A stretch of DNA of 64,000 bases from Bradyrhizobium sp. Arg816 (GCF_029989365.1 NZ_JAPRAQ010000010.1:238084-302083), one strand, 5' to 3'; counted from the first letter of the stretch, positions 34,217-42,851 are shown. Notes: generated by a model from the letters alone, not told the origin. Translations and numbers: made by a program.

Positions 34217-34768
34217 CTACGTTCTACGCCACGGCGTAACCGTGACGTCATGCGCTGCGTCGAGCATGTATGGCGCGCCCGGTTTCATCCCGTGTGACGC
34301 CAGCACCTCATGCGGCGTCCGCTCCGGCACGCCGACAAAGCAGCCTTCGCCGCCGGGCAGCCGCAGGTGCGGGGCTTCCGAGAGCCAGAAGGTGTCATAG
34401 CGTTCCATGAACATGTCGAACACGACCGGGCCGCCGATGATCGCAACGGTGCCGGAGGCGACGTCGGCGAAGGCGCAGGCCTCTTCGACGCTCGCGTGAT
34501 CCGGATTCCACAGCGTCGCGTTCGGCATTTCGGGATCGACGGTGAGCGCCTTGATCTTGCGGGTCAGGATCAGGCGCTTGCGCTTGGGCGAGTTCGGCTG
34601 CTGCTCGTGCGAGCGCCGGCCGTGCACGATCAGCGCGGCCCGATCGAGCGCCTGCTCGAAGAACAGCTTGTCGCCTTCGAACTTCAGGCTGTCAGGCATG
34701 ACATGACTCGCGTCGGCAAGCATGCCGTCCGCTGAGACGATGACGTAGCCTTCGAACCGGAAAGACAA
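34217..34768 (-). CDS. Dihydrofolate reductase-family (RibD C-terminal-like) protein
   Basis: 183 aa. Opens with EGYVIVSADGMLADASHVMP, like the DHFR/RibD N-terminal strand (V-S-x-D-G), with a mid-region RAALIVHGRRSHE and a nucleotide-binding GTVAIIGGPVVFDMFMERYD (the GG motif). This is the RibD C-domain-like group of NADPH reductases; substrate unknown. It begins 3 nt after the polysaccharide-deacetylase gene on the same strand, so the two are co-transcribed. It is not expected to replace true FolA. Confidence 0.8.
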   Translation of the reverse strand: MSFRFEGYVIVSADGMLADASHVMPDSLKFEGDKLFFEQALDRAALIVHGRRSHEQQPNSPKRKRLILTRKIKALTVDPEMPNATLWNPDHASVEEACAFADVASGTVAIIGGPVVFDMFMERYDTFWLSEAPHLRLPGGEGCFVGVPERTPHEVLASHGMKPGAPYMLDAAHDVTVTPWRRT

Positions 34769-34771
34769 TGT

Positions 34772-35785
34772 CTATTCTGAAACGGTCGTCACGACGCTGT
34801 TGACGGGCCGGTTGCTCACCGTCGGCAGCTTGACGTCCTTGAGCAGCTCCTGGTCGTATTCGGGCAGCGTCGAGGCCGGGAATTTGGCGCGCATCGCCAC
34901 CACCTTGTAGCCGCCGGCCTTCAGGCGCTTGAGCAGCTCGGGCAGGGCTTCCGCCGTGTGCTTCTGGAAATCGTGCATCAGGATGATGCCCTTGCCTTTG
35001 GCGTCGAGCTTCTTCATGACGGTCTCGATCACCTTCTCGGGCTTCGAGGCCTTGAAGTCGAAGGAATCGATATCGCAGGAGAAGATCGCGACGTTGCGGT
35101 TGCCGAGATAGGTGACCATCTCCGGCGGATGCTGGAGCGCCGGGAAGCGGAAGAACGGCGAGGGCGAGATGCCGCCGAGCGCCCATTTCACCGCCGAGAA
35201 TCCCTTCTCGATCTCTTCCTTGCGCTGCGCTTCCGTGAGCTTCTTGTTGTTGAGGTTGGCGTGCGACCAGGTGTGGGCGCCGACGGTGTGGCCGGCCGCA
35301 TAGACCTGCTTCAGGATCTCCGGCTCATAGGTCGCGTGCTTGCCGATCGAGAAGAAGATGCCGGTGGTGCATTCGTCGGCGAGCGCCTTCAACACCGCGG
35401 GCGTGTTCTTTGGCCAGGGGCCGTCGTCGAAGGTCAGCACGACCTCCTTGTCGCGCAGGAAGTCGAGCTCCTTGAAATGCTCGAAGCCGAAGCCCGGACC
35501 ACCCGTGGTGTCGATCTCGACGGTGCGGGCGACCCCGAGCGCGCCGGGCGTGTTGCAGGCCGCGCGAGCGGGCTGGGGCGCCTGTTTCGGCGGGGGCGGG
35601 AAAGCCGCTTGCGTCGGCGCAGCGGCTGCCGCCGCGGGAGCGGGCGCCGGTGCTGCGGCGGGGGCTGCAGCCGGTGCCGCTTGGGTGGCGGCTGCGGGCT
35701 TTGCGGCCGGGGTCTGCGACCACGCTGCGCCCGCCATCGCAACCGACATCGCGCTTGCCAAAATCAGTCCTGCCGCCACACGCAT
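34772..35785 (-). CDS. Secreted polysaccharide deacetylase (NodB homology domain)
   Basis: 337 aa. Signal peptide MRVAAGLILASAMSVAMAG, then a 60-residue Ala/Pro-rich linker, then the NodB domain (residues 115-320): motif 1 VVLTFDDGPWPKNTPAV (the catalytic Asp pair), motif 2 HTVGAHTWSHANL (H-x4-H zinc ligands), motif 3 FFRFPALQHP and motif 4 IILMHDFQKHTAEAL. Removes acetyl groups from a periplasmic or surface glycan such as peptidoglycan or an exopolysaccharide; the substrate is not determined. Followed directly by the DHFR-like gene. Confidence 0.9.
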   Translation of the reverse strand: MRVAAGLILASAMSVAMAGAAWSQTPAAKPAAATQAAPAAAPAAAPAPAPAAAAAAPTQAAFPPPPKQAPQPARAACNTPGALGVARTVEIDTTGGPGFGFEHFKELDFLRDKEVVLTFDDGPWPKNTPAVLKALADECTTGIFFSIGKHATYEPEILKQVYAAGHTVGAHTWSHANLNNKKLTEAQRKEEIEKGFSAVKWALGGISPSPFFRFPALQHPPEMVTYLGNRNVAIFSCDIDSFDFKASKPEKVIETVMKKLDAKGKGIILMHDFQKHTAEALPELLKRLKAGGYKVVAMRAKFPASTLPEYDQELLKDVKLPTVSNRPVNSVVTTVSE

Positions 35786-35950
35786 GGTGTTGTCCTCGAG
35801 ATTGATCCCGTTGTTCCGCCGCAGCTTTTCGCCTCTGGCAAAACCATCCTGCCCCTTGATAGTCCTAGCCTAGATGGTGGGCCCTCGTCATTGCAACGGC
35901 TGTTTGGCACCCCGCCACAATTGTGCCCAACCGGATGCGGGCTGCGGGTG

Positions 35951-36517
35951 TCAGCTGTCGGCCAGCGCCTTCGCAATTGCCGTCTTGACCCGCGTGTCCG
36001 TCGGATCGACCGCAGACGGAAACACCTCGGCAATGTAGCCGTCGCGCCCGATCAAGTATTTGTGGAAGTTCCAGCGCGGAACGTCGCGGGGGCGCGCCTC
36101 GGCCGCCCATTTGTAGAACGGATGCGCCTTGGCGCCGACCACCACGGCCTTGGCCGCGATCGGGAAGGTAACGCCGTATTGGTGGTGCGCGGTCTCCGTG
36201 ATCTCGCTGGTGCCGCCGGGCTCCTGGCCGCCGAAATCGTTGGAGGGCACGCCGATCACGGTGAGCCCGCGCTCGCGAAACTCGCTCCAGATCTCCTGCA
36301 GGCCGGCATATTGCGGAGTGTAGCCGCAGAGCGACGCGGTGTTGACCACCAGCAGTGGCTTGCCCGTGAACGCGGCAAGGCGGATGTCGTCGCCGGATAA
36401 TGCAGGGAAGGAGAAGGCATAGGCCGAAATCCGGCTCATGCCGCCATCGGCGCGGCTGCGTCCAGCAGAGGCGGTCGTCGCGACAAGCGCGGCGAGCATG
36501 GTCCTGCGGTTCAGCAT
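35951..36517 (-). CDS. Glutathione peroxidase-family protein (cysteine type)
   Basis: 188 aa with an N-terminal signal-like segment (MLNRRTMLAALVATTASAG, possibly a Tat-like RR or lipoprotein-free export signal) before the thioredoxin fold. The catalytic tetrad region VVNTASLCGYTPQYAGLQE carries peroxidatic Cys in place of selenocysteine, followed by GVPSNDFGGQEPG with the Gln and RWNFHKYLIGRDG with Trp-Asn. Reduces hydroperoxides with thioredoxin or glutathione. An export signal is less usual for bacterial GPx. Confidence 0.87.
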   Translation of the reverse strand: MLNRRTMLAALVATTASAGRSRADGGMSRISAYAFSFPALSGDDIRLAAFTGKPLLVVNTASLCGYTPQYAGLQEIWSEFRERGLTVIGVPSNDFGGQEPGGTSEITETAHHQYGVTFPIAAKAVVVGAKAHPFYKWAAEARPRDVPRWNFHKYLIGRDGYIAEVFPSAVDPTDTRVKTAIAKALADS

Positions 36518-36627
36518 GGCAACGTCCCCCGACGTGATCCGGGACGCACTTTACTGCGTCGGCGCGACGCGCCTGGTCAACACCGCGTTATCGGACGCGG
36601 CAAGGCGCCACTTCGCTCGAAAGCGCT

Positions 36628-38229
36628 CTAGTACAGGCGGACGATGAAGTCAGTGCCTTCGCCGGTCTCGCCCTGGTTGATGCCCTGGTCGGAGACGATG
36701 ATCGAGCCGCCCGATGTCAGCATCTCGTTAATCTTCGCCATGGTGTCCGCCGGGATCGAGATACGGTCGAGTGCCTCGGCCGGGGTGTCCGGCATGACCA
36801 CGGGCTTGGCTGTAACGGGCTTGGCGGCGACGGGGATCACGGCGGCGCCGCGCTGGCGGAGTGTCACGCGGCTGTCATCTTCGCGCGCGGCGGCGCGGGC
36901 GGAGACCGGCAGCGACACCACCGACCAATGCAGCGCGTTGGTGTCGGTCTTGTCGACCTCGGCGGTGAAGACGTGCGTGCCGAGCGGCCGGTCGCTCGCA
37001 GCGATCGTGACGGGAACCTCGAACAGCGGCGCAAAGTTCTGCCGCACGTAGAGCTTGGAATCCTTGCGGCTGATGAACACCGCGATCTGGCCGGCGCGTT
37101 TGGGCGTCTCCTGCTTCGCGGCAGGCGCAGGATCGGCGACGCGGGTCTCGTCCTTCTTGGCGTCCGGCGAGGCGGTGAGCGCCGGTGCGGTAGCGGGCGC
37201 ATCGGGTTTCTTCGCGGGCTCGGCGGCGTCAGCCTTGGGCGCTTCTGCGGCCTCGACGGGCTTTGCGTCGGTGCTTGCGGGCTTGGCGGCTTCTTCCGAC
37301 TGCGGCTTGACCGGGTCAGATGCCTCGGCGGTCTTTTCAGACTTGGCCTCAACCTTGTCGGCTGGAGCGGCTGCTTCCGCGCGCACCGGTGCATTGCCGG
37401 TGGTCACATCCGACATCACGGTATGGCCGACCGACGAACGCAGCTCGAGCGCGCTCTCCGCGCTGGCGGTCTTCGTCTCGACGGGTTTTGCTTCGCTGAC
37501 GTTGGTTGATGCGGCGCCCTTGTCGGCCTTGTCGCCGACATTGGTCTGGGGCTCCAGGCTGACGGCGGGCTGCGGCGGCACGCGCACCGAGGCGAGCAGG
37601 GGATGCGAGAAACTTTGCGGCGACATCTGGCCGGGCGAGACGATCACGCGCGCGCCCATCCTTGTCCAGTTCCACATCTTCACCGCGAACGCCATCGGCA
37701 TGCGAATGCAACCGTGCGAGGCCGGATAGCCCGGCAGCACGCCGGCATGCATGGCGATGCCGGACCAGGTGATCCGCTGCATGTACGGCATCGGCGCGCC
37801 GCTATAGATGTTGGACTGGTGGAATTTGTGCTTCTGGATCACGCTGAACACGCCCATCGGCGTCGAGTGGCCCTTCATGCCTGTCGACACCGGGGATTCC
37901 GCGAACACGCCGTGGGTGTCGTAGACCGTCACCTTCTGCCGATCGATCGACACGACGATCACGAGCGGACCTTGCGGCTTGGTGCCGGCTTCCTTCTCGG
38001 CGACGACCGCTTTCTTGCCGGCCGTACTGCGCTTCTGAGGCTTCTGCCGGGGAATGTCGGGATAGCGCTCCTGTCGGGCGGCATAGGACCCGTCGGAGTA
38101 ATCGCTCCAGTAGTAAAACGCCGCGTCCGCCTGGCTGGTCCAGCCAATCGCACCGGCCGCCGTCAAAATGGCGACCTGCCACAGCCGGACCGGCCTGGCA
38201 GAAAAACTGGCCCCGTTCACGCTATTCAT
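36628..38229 (-). CDS. L,D-transpeptidase (YkuD) with a second degenerate YkuD-like half-domain
   Basis: 533 aa from MNSVNGASFSARP, with a hydrophobic export segment (LWQVAILTAAGAIGW). Residues 75-210 form the YkuD domain: LVIVVSIDRQKVTVYDT, GHSTPMGVFSVIQKHKFH, and the catalytic HAGVLPGYPASHGCIRMP (His and Cys). An Ala/Lys/Pro/Glu-rich disordered linker of about 170 residues follows. Residues 390-445 (GQIAVFISRKDSKLYVR, RPLGTHVFTAEVDKTD) repeat the first half of a YkuD fold without the catalytic His/Cys. Forms 3-3 peptidoglycan crosslinks or protein links in the periplasm; the C-terminal copy may bind the cell wall. Confidence 0.88.
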   Translation of the reverse strand: MNSVNGASFSARPVRLWQVAILTAAGAIGWTSQADAAFYYWSDYSDGSYAARQERYPDIPRQKPQKRSTAGKKAVVAEKEAGTKPQGPLVIVVSIDRQKVTVYDTHGVFAESPVSTGMKGHSTPMGVFSVIQKHKFHQSNIYSGAPMPYMQRITWSGIAMHAGVLPGYPASHGCIRMPMAFAVKMWNWTRMGARVIVSPGQMSPQSFSHPLLASVRVPPQPAVSLEPQTNVGDKADKGAASTNVSEAKPVETKTASAESALELRSSVGHTVMSDVTTGNAPVRAEAAAPADKVEAKSEKTAEASDPVKPQSEEAAKPASTDAKPVEAAEAPKADAAEPAKKPDAPATAPALTASPDAKKDETRVADPAPAAKQETPKRAGQIAVFISRKDSKLYVRQNFAPLFEVPVTIAASDRPLGTHVFTAEVDKTDTNALHWSVVSLPVSARAAAREDDSRVTLRQRGAAVIPVAAKPVTAKPVVMPDTPAEALDRISIPADTMAKINEMLTSGGSIIVSDQGINQGETGEGTDFIVRLY

Positions 38230-38437
38230 TCCTCGAATCCACAATCCAACTCAGAAATTAGTCTCGCAGAGGGGATACGCGTTCACTAGCACGGCAGTTC
38301 TGCCGCCAGCGACTTTTGTCCATGACGTAGCAAAAAAGCCTCACGGAGCGGTAAACGGCGGCTGCGACGGCTGCCGGTCGTCTTCCTGACCGGCTGTCGC
38401 ATGCCTACATTGCCGGGACTTGCTACCGGAGAACTTC

Positions 38438-38986
38438 ATGTCATCTCGTTTCCCCGATCTTTCCAGCATCCGCTTGAAAGGCCTCGCTTTATTCCTCCTG
38501 TTGCTGGCTGCCCCAGCGAGCTCTGCAATCGCCGCCGACGAGCCGGATCTGATCTTCCGCCGCTCGACCGTGTTCAAATGGATGAGCCCGAATGACAAGC
38601 TCGCGACTTACGGCCTCGACGACCCCGAAGTCGAGGGCGTGGCCTGTCATTTCACGGTGCCTGAGAAGGGCGGCTTCAAGGGCTGGCTCGGCCTTGCCGA
38701 GGAGGTCTCGGATATCTCGCTGGCCTGCCGCCAGGTCGGTCCGATCAAGTTCAAGACCAAGATGGAGCAGGGCGACGACATGTTCCGCCAGCGCCGCTCG
38801 CTGTTCTTCAAGAAGATGCAGATCGTGCGCGGCTGTGACGCCAAGCGCAATGTGCTGGTTTACATGGTCTATTCGGACCGGCTGATCGAGGGCTCGCCGA
38901 AGAACTCGACCTCCACGGTGCCGGTCATGCCGTGGGGACCGGCTGACGCAAACGTCCAGAAGTGCGGCGAGTTCTTCACTCAGTGA
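38438..38986 (+). CDS. creA: CreA-family periplasmic protein
   Basis: 182 aa from MSSRFPDLSSIRL with CCGGAGAAC before the start. Signal peptide cleaved near AIA-AD, then the CreA core: VFKWMSPNDKL, VEGVACHFTVPEKGG, ISLACRQVGPI and KKMQIVRGCDAKRNVLVYMVYSD with the paired cysteines. CreA family proteins are conserved but of unknown role. Its stop codon lies inside the first copy of a 22-bp tandem repeat. Confidence 0.88.
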   Translation: MSSRFPDLSSIRLKGLALFLLLLAAPASSAIAADEPDLIFRRSTVFKWMSPNDKLATYGLDDPEVEGVACHFTVPEKGGFKGWLGLAEEVSDISLACRQVGPIKFKTKMEQGDDMFRQRRSLFFKKMQIVRGCDAKRNVLVYMVYSDRLIEGSPKNSTSTVPVMPWGPADANVQKCGEFFTQ

Positions 38987-39062
38987 CGCTCTTGCGTTCA
39001 CTCAGTAATGCGGGTGCGTTCACTCAGTGACGCGCTCGCGTTCACTCAGTGACGAGAGTGCG
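38975..39062. repeat. Four tandem copies of a 22-bp repeat containing TCACTCAGTGA
   Basis: Copies begin at 38975, 38997, 39019 and 39041 and are exactly contiguous. Each starts with the core TTCACTCAGTGACG (copy 2 has TTCACTCAGTAATG) followed by a more variable 6-8 nt ending GCG. The core holds the interrupted palindrome TCACT-C-AGTGA. The creA stop codon falls within copy 1. The regular period, with one turn of helix about every half repeat, resembles an iteron or a regulatory-protein array, though replication slippage alone could produce it. Confidence 0.9.
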
Positions 39063-39243
39063 GCTGGCGCGGCTTTGCGAGATGCGAGCCGGTCAGCCGC
39101 ACGAATGCTTGTGGCGCGGCCTCGTGGCCGCGGCCCGACTGCAGCGACATTGCCCCGATCGAAGCGACGCGACTGGGTTGCTGGTCGGCACGGTCCGTCC
39201 GCAGGTCCGCGTCGCGCGGCGTTGCGCGATCTTGCGCCGTCAT
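39046..39243 (-). CDS. Possible 65-aa hypothetical protein
   Basis: An ATG frame (MTAQDRATPRDADLRTDR) preceded by GAGGGA 8 nt upstream, with GC-rich third positions and a polar, Arg/Gln/His-rich composition (QAFVRLTGSHLAKPRQPHS). Its stop codon lies in the last copy of the 22-bp tandem repeat. I know no family for it. The ribosome site and codon bias argue for a gene; the low complexity and short length argue against. Confidence 0.35.
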   Translation of the reverse strand: MTAQDRATPRDADLRTDRADQQPSRVASIGAMSLQSGRGHEAAPQAFVRLTGSHLAKPRQPHSRH

Positions 39244-39339
39244 GATGGCATCCCTCAACTGAACGCGCCCGGTGGTTCCGGGCTTCTCGGTTTCGATGGC
39301 TTGGGTCGCGGTCGAATCGCCCCCGGTTCGACGGAACCC

Positions 39340-39359
39340 AGCCCTCGTTCGGGCTTTTC
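39340..39359 (+). terminator. Rho-independent-like terminator
   Basis: AGCCC-TCGTTC-GGGCT followed by TTTCTT. It is the only clear signal in the roughly 400-nt stretch between the tandem-repeat tract and the next small secreted-protein gene, and implies that a + strand transcript (creA read-through or a small RNA) ends here. The rest of the stretch shows no gene I can support. Confidence 0.45.
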
Positions 39360-39658
39360 TTCAGCAGAAAAACGTAAAATGCATGTGAAGTGCGGAAGGC
39401 GCGCGTGTGGCGGCGCGCAGCGTCGGTCTGCTTCCAAGCGCGAGCAGAGCCTGCAAGGCCACTTTCAGACGCGGCGCGGCCCCTCTGAAAAGACTGGGAT
39501 TTTCCGCTGAATGTTTCGTCGCCTGGGGCGCGACGAAACAATTCTCACAATGACGAAACCATTTTCCGCTTTTGGCGCATCACGCGCGAAACGACGCATG
39601 GTTATCAGCTTCGCAACGACGACGGCTCACCGCCGGCCACGGAATTGGGACACGAGAA

Positions 39659-39823
39659 ATGCGCACGCTCAGCTTCATCCTTGCCTTCGCTTTCGTGCTC
39701 GCCGGCTCTTCGTTCGCGGGGGCGCCGGACGGCAATCTCCCGGGTGTCGGCACCTTCCAGTACAGCGGCTCGCCGGTCACCACCACGGCGCCGCAGCCGA
39801 TCGTGGTCGCAGCGCGTTTCTGA
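39659..39823 (+). CDS. Small secreted hypothetical protein
   Basis: 54 aa. Signal peptide MRTLSFILAFAFVLAGSSF cleaved near FAGA, leaving a mature peptide of about 34 residues (APDGNLPGVGTFQYSG then SPVTTTAPQPIVVAARF). The DNLPGVGTF pattern recalls a family of tiny exported bradyrhizobial proteins of unknown function. CACGAGAA before the ATG is a weak ribosome site. It is followed 60 nt later by another small exported protein. Confidence 0.6.
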   Translation: MRTLSFILAFAFVLAGSSFAGAPDGNLPGVGTFQYSGSPVTTTAPQPIVVAARF

Positions 39824-39882
39824 TCGACAGCCAAGAAAAATAGCAAGAAAATCACAAGAAAAACCAGCCGATAAAGGCCATC

Positions 39883-40248
39883 ATGATTGTCCGATTCTGC
39901 GCCGCAGCGTTTGTTTCGCTTCTGACGATCAGCGCTGCGCATGCGCAGGTGCGCGCTCCCTCCAGACTACCGGATCCCCGCAGCGAGTTCGTGCGTCAGT
40001 GTGCGCCGCGGATGCTCGGGCGCTGGGAGCACCCCGAGGAGGTCTGCGGCTGCCTGCATGATCACGCCGCTGCGGCCGTCGAGGACCGCGATCTGCGCGA
40101 GGCGCTGTTGCGCGGCATCAGCGAGACCGGCGTGCCGACGATCGAGACTGATTGGGTTCCCGCGTCCAAGCAGGGCGAGATCGGCTCAACCTTCACCAAG
40201 ATCGCCAAACCGACCTTGCAGTGCATGTTCGACCCGGCGAAGTCGTAA
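39883..40248 (+). CDS. Small secreted cysteine-containing hypothetical protein
   Basis: 121 aa. Signal peptide MIVRFCAAAFVSLLTISAA cleaved near AHA-QV. The mature part is mostly helical with four cysteines in two close pairs or apart (CAPRMLGRWEHPEEVCGCLHDH, then LQCMFD), suggesting disulfides in the periplasm. No family recognised. Its end faces the oppositely oriented DUF-like gene 3 nt away. Confidence 0.7.
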   Translation: MIVRFCAAAFVSLLTISAAHAQVRAPSRLPDPRSEFVRQCAPRMLGRWEHPEEVCGCLHDHAAAAVEDRDLREALLRGISETGVPTIETDWVPASKQGEIGSTFTKIAKPTLQCMFDPAKS

Positions 40249-40251
40249 TCA

Positions 40252-40497
40252 TCACTTCGATTTCGGACCGTAGCGAGGCACGCAGGCGGTGGTTCGCGCC
40301 ACACCCTTGTCGGTCATTCTCGCGCCGCGCACTTCCTTGACCTGCCCGGCGGGGCAGGTTCCATCATCCACTTGCACCCGCTGGCCGAGCTTGAGATCGG
40401 TGATGTCCTGTTCACGTCCGACAGTGACGGCATGCGCTGCCGTCGCGAGGGCGACCGAGATCAGCAGCGAGAGGCAGGTCGCGCGGCGCAGCAGCAT
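40252..40497 (-). CDS. Small secreted hypothetical protein (DUF6719-like)
   Basis: 81 aa from MLLRRATCLSLLISVAL; a start 18 nt upstream is equally possible. Signal peptide cleaved near AHA-VT. The mature part (TVGREQDITDLKLGQRVQV, DDGTCPAGQVKEVRGARMT, ACVPRYGPK) resembles the small exported DUF6719 proteins of Bradyrhizobium, with one Cys pair. Function unknown. Family name is from memory and should be treated as tentative. Confidence 0.65.
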   Translation of the reverse strand: MLLRRATCLSLLISVALATAAHAVTVGREQDITDLKLGQRVQVDDGTCPAGQVKEVRGARMTDKGVARTTACVPRYGPKSK

Positions 40498-40580
40498 GAT
40501 GTGAGGTCCCAGCATCGATGCCGCAATGTAGGGAGCGGCAGGCGATTCTCATAGCGAACGTTTCTCATAGTGAACGTTCG

Positions 40581-42050
40581 TCACGCCCGCCGGGCCGATT
40601 TGCTCCTCGCGCGCAGGGCGCTGCGCGACTCCAGCGCGAGCCGTTCGGCGGAGGCCACGAGTTGCGGAACCGCGTGGCCGGAAAATCCCAGCACGAACCC
40701 GGGCAGGGGACGCGCGCGCGAATAGGTGTCGGCCAGCAGCCAGCCTTCCGCGCCTGCCGCCTTCTTGGCCTCTGCCGCCGCCGACAGCTTGACCGACGGA
40801 TCGAACCGGGCGACGAGGTGCAGCCCTTGCGACGGCACAGGCACCGACAGCGCACCGTCGGATGCCGCTTCCAGCGTCTCGGCCAGCGCGTCGCGCGCCT
40901 CGCGATAGAGCTTTCGCACCCGCTTCAGGTTCGCGGCGAACGCGCCGGAATTGAGCATGTCGGCCACCGCGCCCTCCATCAGCGTGCCGGGAAAGCGGTC
41001 GAGCGCGGCGCGCGCGGCCGTGACGTCAGCGATCAGGCGCTCGGGCAGCGCGCAATAGCCGATGCGCAGGCCCGGAAACAGCGTCTTGGCGAACGTGCCC
41101 ATGTAGATCACGCGCTGGAGATGATCGATGCCGGCAAGCGACATCAACGGCGCGCCATCATAGCGGAACTCGCTGTCGTAATCGTCCTCGAGCACGAAGG
41201 CGCCGGCCTGCCTCGCCCAATCCAGCAGCTCCAGCCGTCGCGGCATCGACATCTGCACGCCCAGCGGAAACTGGTGCGACGGCGTCACATAGGCCGCGCG
41301 TGCGGACGATGCGGCGGTGCGGCCCTTGGCGACAAATATCCCGTGCTCGTCGACGGGAACGGGTACGGCGCGATAACCGCAATGCGAAATGGTTTTTCGC
41401 GCGGCGGGGTAACCCGGGTCCTCGCACCAGACCTGGTCGTTGGGCTTCAGGATCGCGCTCAGCACGATGCGCAGCGCATGCAGCGTGCCCGATGTCAGCA
41501 TGATCTGATCGGGATCGCAGCGCAGGCCACGCGCCGACAGCAGATGATCGGCGATCGCGGCGCGCAGCTCGCGGCTGCCGCGCGGATCGCCATAATGCAG
41601 ATGCTCGGACCCGAATGCGCGCATGCGCCGCCCGACGAAAGCGCGAAAACGCTGCACGGCGCGCTCGTCGATATGCGTGCAGCCGAGCGCGAACGCGCCT
41701 TGCCGTGGTGCCTCGACCATGATCTTCGCTCTCTTCGGCTCGACCGCCGGTGCGGGAATCCGCGTGGCGACGAAGGTGCCGGAGCCGACGGTCGCCGCGG
41801 CAAAGCCGTCGGCGATCAGCCGTTCATAGGCCGTGACGACGGCGTTGCGGCGGAAGCCGGTCTGCTTGGCCAGCGTCCGCGACGGAGGCAGCGGTTCGCC
41901 GGGTTTTACGAGGCCAGAGACGATCATGTCGCACAACGCCTGGTACAGCCGGTGCGCCGACGACGCGCCCGCCGTGATGTGCGGGCCGGTGAGGTCGAGA
42001 GGCAACTCCGCCTTGGCGGGCGCGGACGAATTGGTCGGAATTTTTCGCAT
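40581..42050 (-). CDS. MocR/PdxR-family regulator (GntR HTH fused to aminotransferase fold)
   Basis: 489 aa from MRKIPTNSSAPAK. Residues 30-95 are a GntR winged HTH (RLYQALCDMIVSGLVKPGE, LPPSRTLAKQTGFRRNAVVTAYERL). Residues 115-480 are a class I aminotransferase fold: YGDPRGSRELRAAIADHL, DYDSEFRYDG, and the PLP lysine in MGTFAKTLFPGLRIGY. MocR proteins use PLP as effector, not for catalysis. It is divergent from a PNPOx-like flavoprotein with a 75-bp gap; PdxR-type regulators often control vitamin B6 genes, so that neighbour is the likely target. Confidence 0.9.
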   Translation of the reverse strand: MRKIPTNSSAPAKAELPLDLTGPHITAGASSAHRLYQALCDMIVSGLVKPGEPLPPSRTLAKQTGFRRNAVVTAYERLIADGFAAATVGSGTFVATRIPAPAVEPKRAKIMVEAPRQGAFALGCTHIDERAVQRFRAFVGRRMRAFGSEHLHYGDPRGSRELRAAIADHLLSARGLRCDPDQIMLTSGTLHALRIVLSAILKPNDQVWCEDPGYPAARKTISHCGYRAVPVPVDEHGIFVAKGRTAASSARAAYVTPSHQFPLGVQMSMPRRLELLDWARQAGAFVLEDDYDSEFRYDGAPLMSLAGIDHLQRVIYMGTFAKTLFPGLRIGYCALPERLIADVTAARAALDRFPGTLMEGAVADMLNSGAFAANLKRVRKLYREARDALAETLEAASDGALSVPVPSQGLHLVARFDPSVKLSAAAEAKKAAGAEGWLLADTYSRARPLPGFVLGFSGHAVPQLVASAERLALESRSALRARSKSARRA

Positions 42051-42125
42051 GGAATTGGCACTATCGCAGACCAAATCCGTGGCTACAACTCTCCTGGAAT
42101 TGTTCCAAGCCCGACAGGAGCGGCC

Positions 42126-42851
42126 GTGAGCCAGACCGAAAGCCAGAATTCCTATCCGACGTCAGCGCGCAACCAGGTCAAGCGCCGTCACGACCGCGGC
42201 TTCTACGATCACGAGATAGTTCACCGCATCCTGGATTCCTCGATGCTCTGTCACGTCTCCTATGTCATCGACGGCCAGCCCTATTGCACGCCGACCTTCT
42301 TCTGGCGCGAGGGAACGAAGCTGTACTGGCACGGCTCGAGCGCCAGCCGCATGCTGCGCAACCAGACCGGGGGCGAGCGCGTCTGCCTGACGGTCGCCCA
42401 TCTCGACAGCCTCGTGCTCGCGCGCTGCGGCTTCAACCATTCCGCCGACTACCGCGCGGTGATGGCTTTCGGCACCGCCTATCTCGTCACCGACCCCGAG
42501 GAAAAGGAGCGGGCCGTGATCGCCATGGTCGATCGCTTCTTCCCGGATCGCACCGCGAGCCTGCGTCAGAGCAGCGCGCAGGAGATCAAGGCGACGTCCT
42601 TCATCGCAATGGAGATCGAGGAGGCCTCGGCCAAAGTCCGCGCCAAGGGTGTGGCTGACGACGACGAGGACTACGAATTGCCGATCTATGCCGAGCGCAT
42701 CCCCGTGCGCACCGTCTTGGGCGCGCCGGAGCCGTGCCCGCGCCTGCTGGATGGTGTAACCCGGCCTGTGACGCTGAATGGCTATTCGGAAGGCCGGCTG
42801 CTCGAAGATGCATTGCGGGATGCTTATTTTGTGGAGTACCCGAACGACTGA
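42126..42851 (+). CDS. Pyridoxamine 5'-phosphate oxidase-like flavoprotein
   Basis: 241 aa from a GTG with a strong CAGGAGCGG ribosome site, giving VSQTESQNSYPTSARN. The split-barrel FMN-binding fold is visible: DHEIVHRILDSSMLCHVSYV, GQPYCTPTFFWREGTKLYWHGSSASR, GERVCLTVAHLDSLVLARCG, YRAVMAFGTAYLV. This is the PF12900 (Pyridox_ox_2) type, often annotated as flavin-nucleotide-binding protein. Substrate unknown. Divergent from the MocR regulator and followed by an M20 amidohydrolase 52 nt on. In-frame extension far upstream is antisense to the regulator and is not real. Confidence 0.87.
   Translation: MSQTESQNSYPTSARNQVKRRHDRGFYDHEIVHRILDSSMLCHVSYVIDGQPYCTPTFFWREGTKLYWHGSSASRMLRNQTGGERVCLTVAHLDSLVLARCGFNHSADYRAVMAFGTAYLVTDPEEKERAVIAMVDRFFPDRTASLRQSSAQEIKATSFIAMEIEEASAKVRAKGVADDDEDYELPIYAERIPVRTVLGAPEPCPRLLDGVTRPVTLNGYSEGRLLEDALRDAYFVEYPND

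Noticed and set aside
38975..39062. Regular short repeats that could be taken as a CRISPR array
   Set aside because: Copies are contiguous with no spacers, and no cas gene is near.
40518..42125. Long plus-strand extension of the PNPOx-like gene
   Set aside because: The extension is antisense to the MocR regulator, and the GTG at 42126 has a strong ribosome site matching the family's N-terminus.
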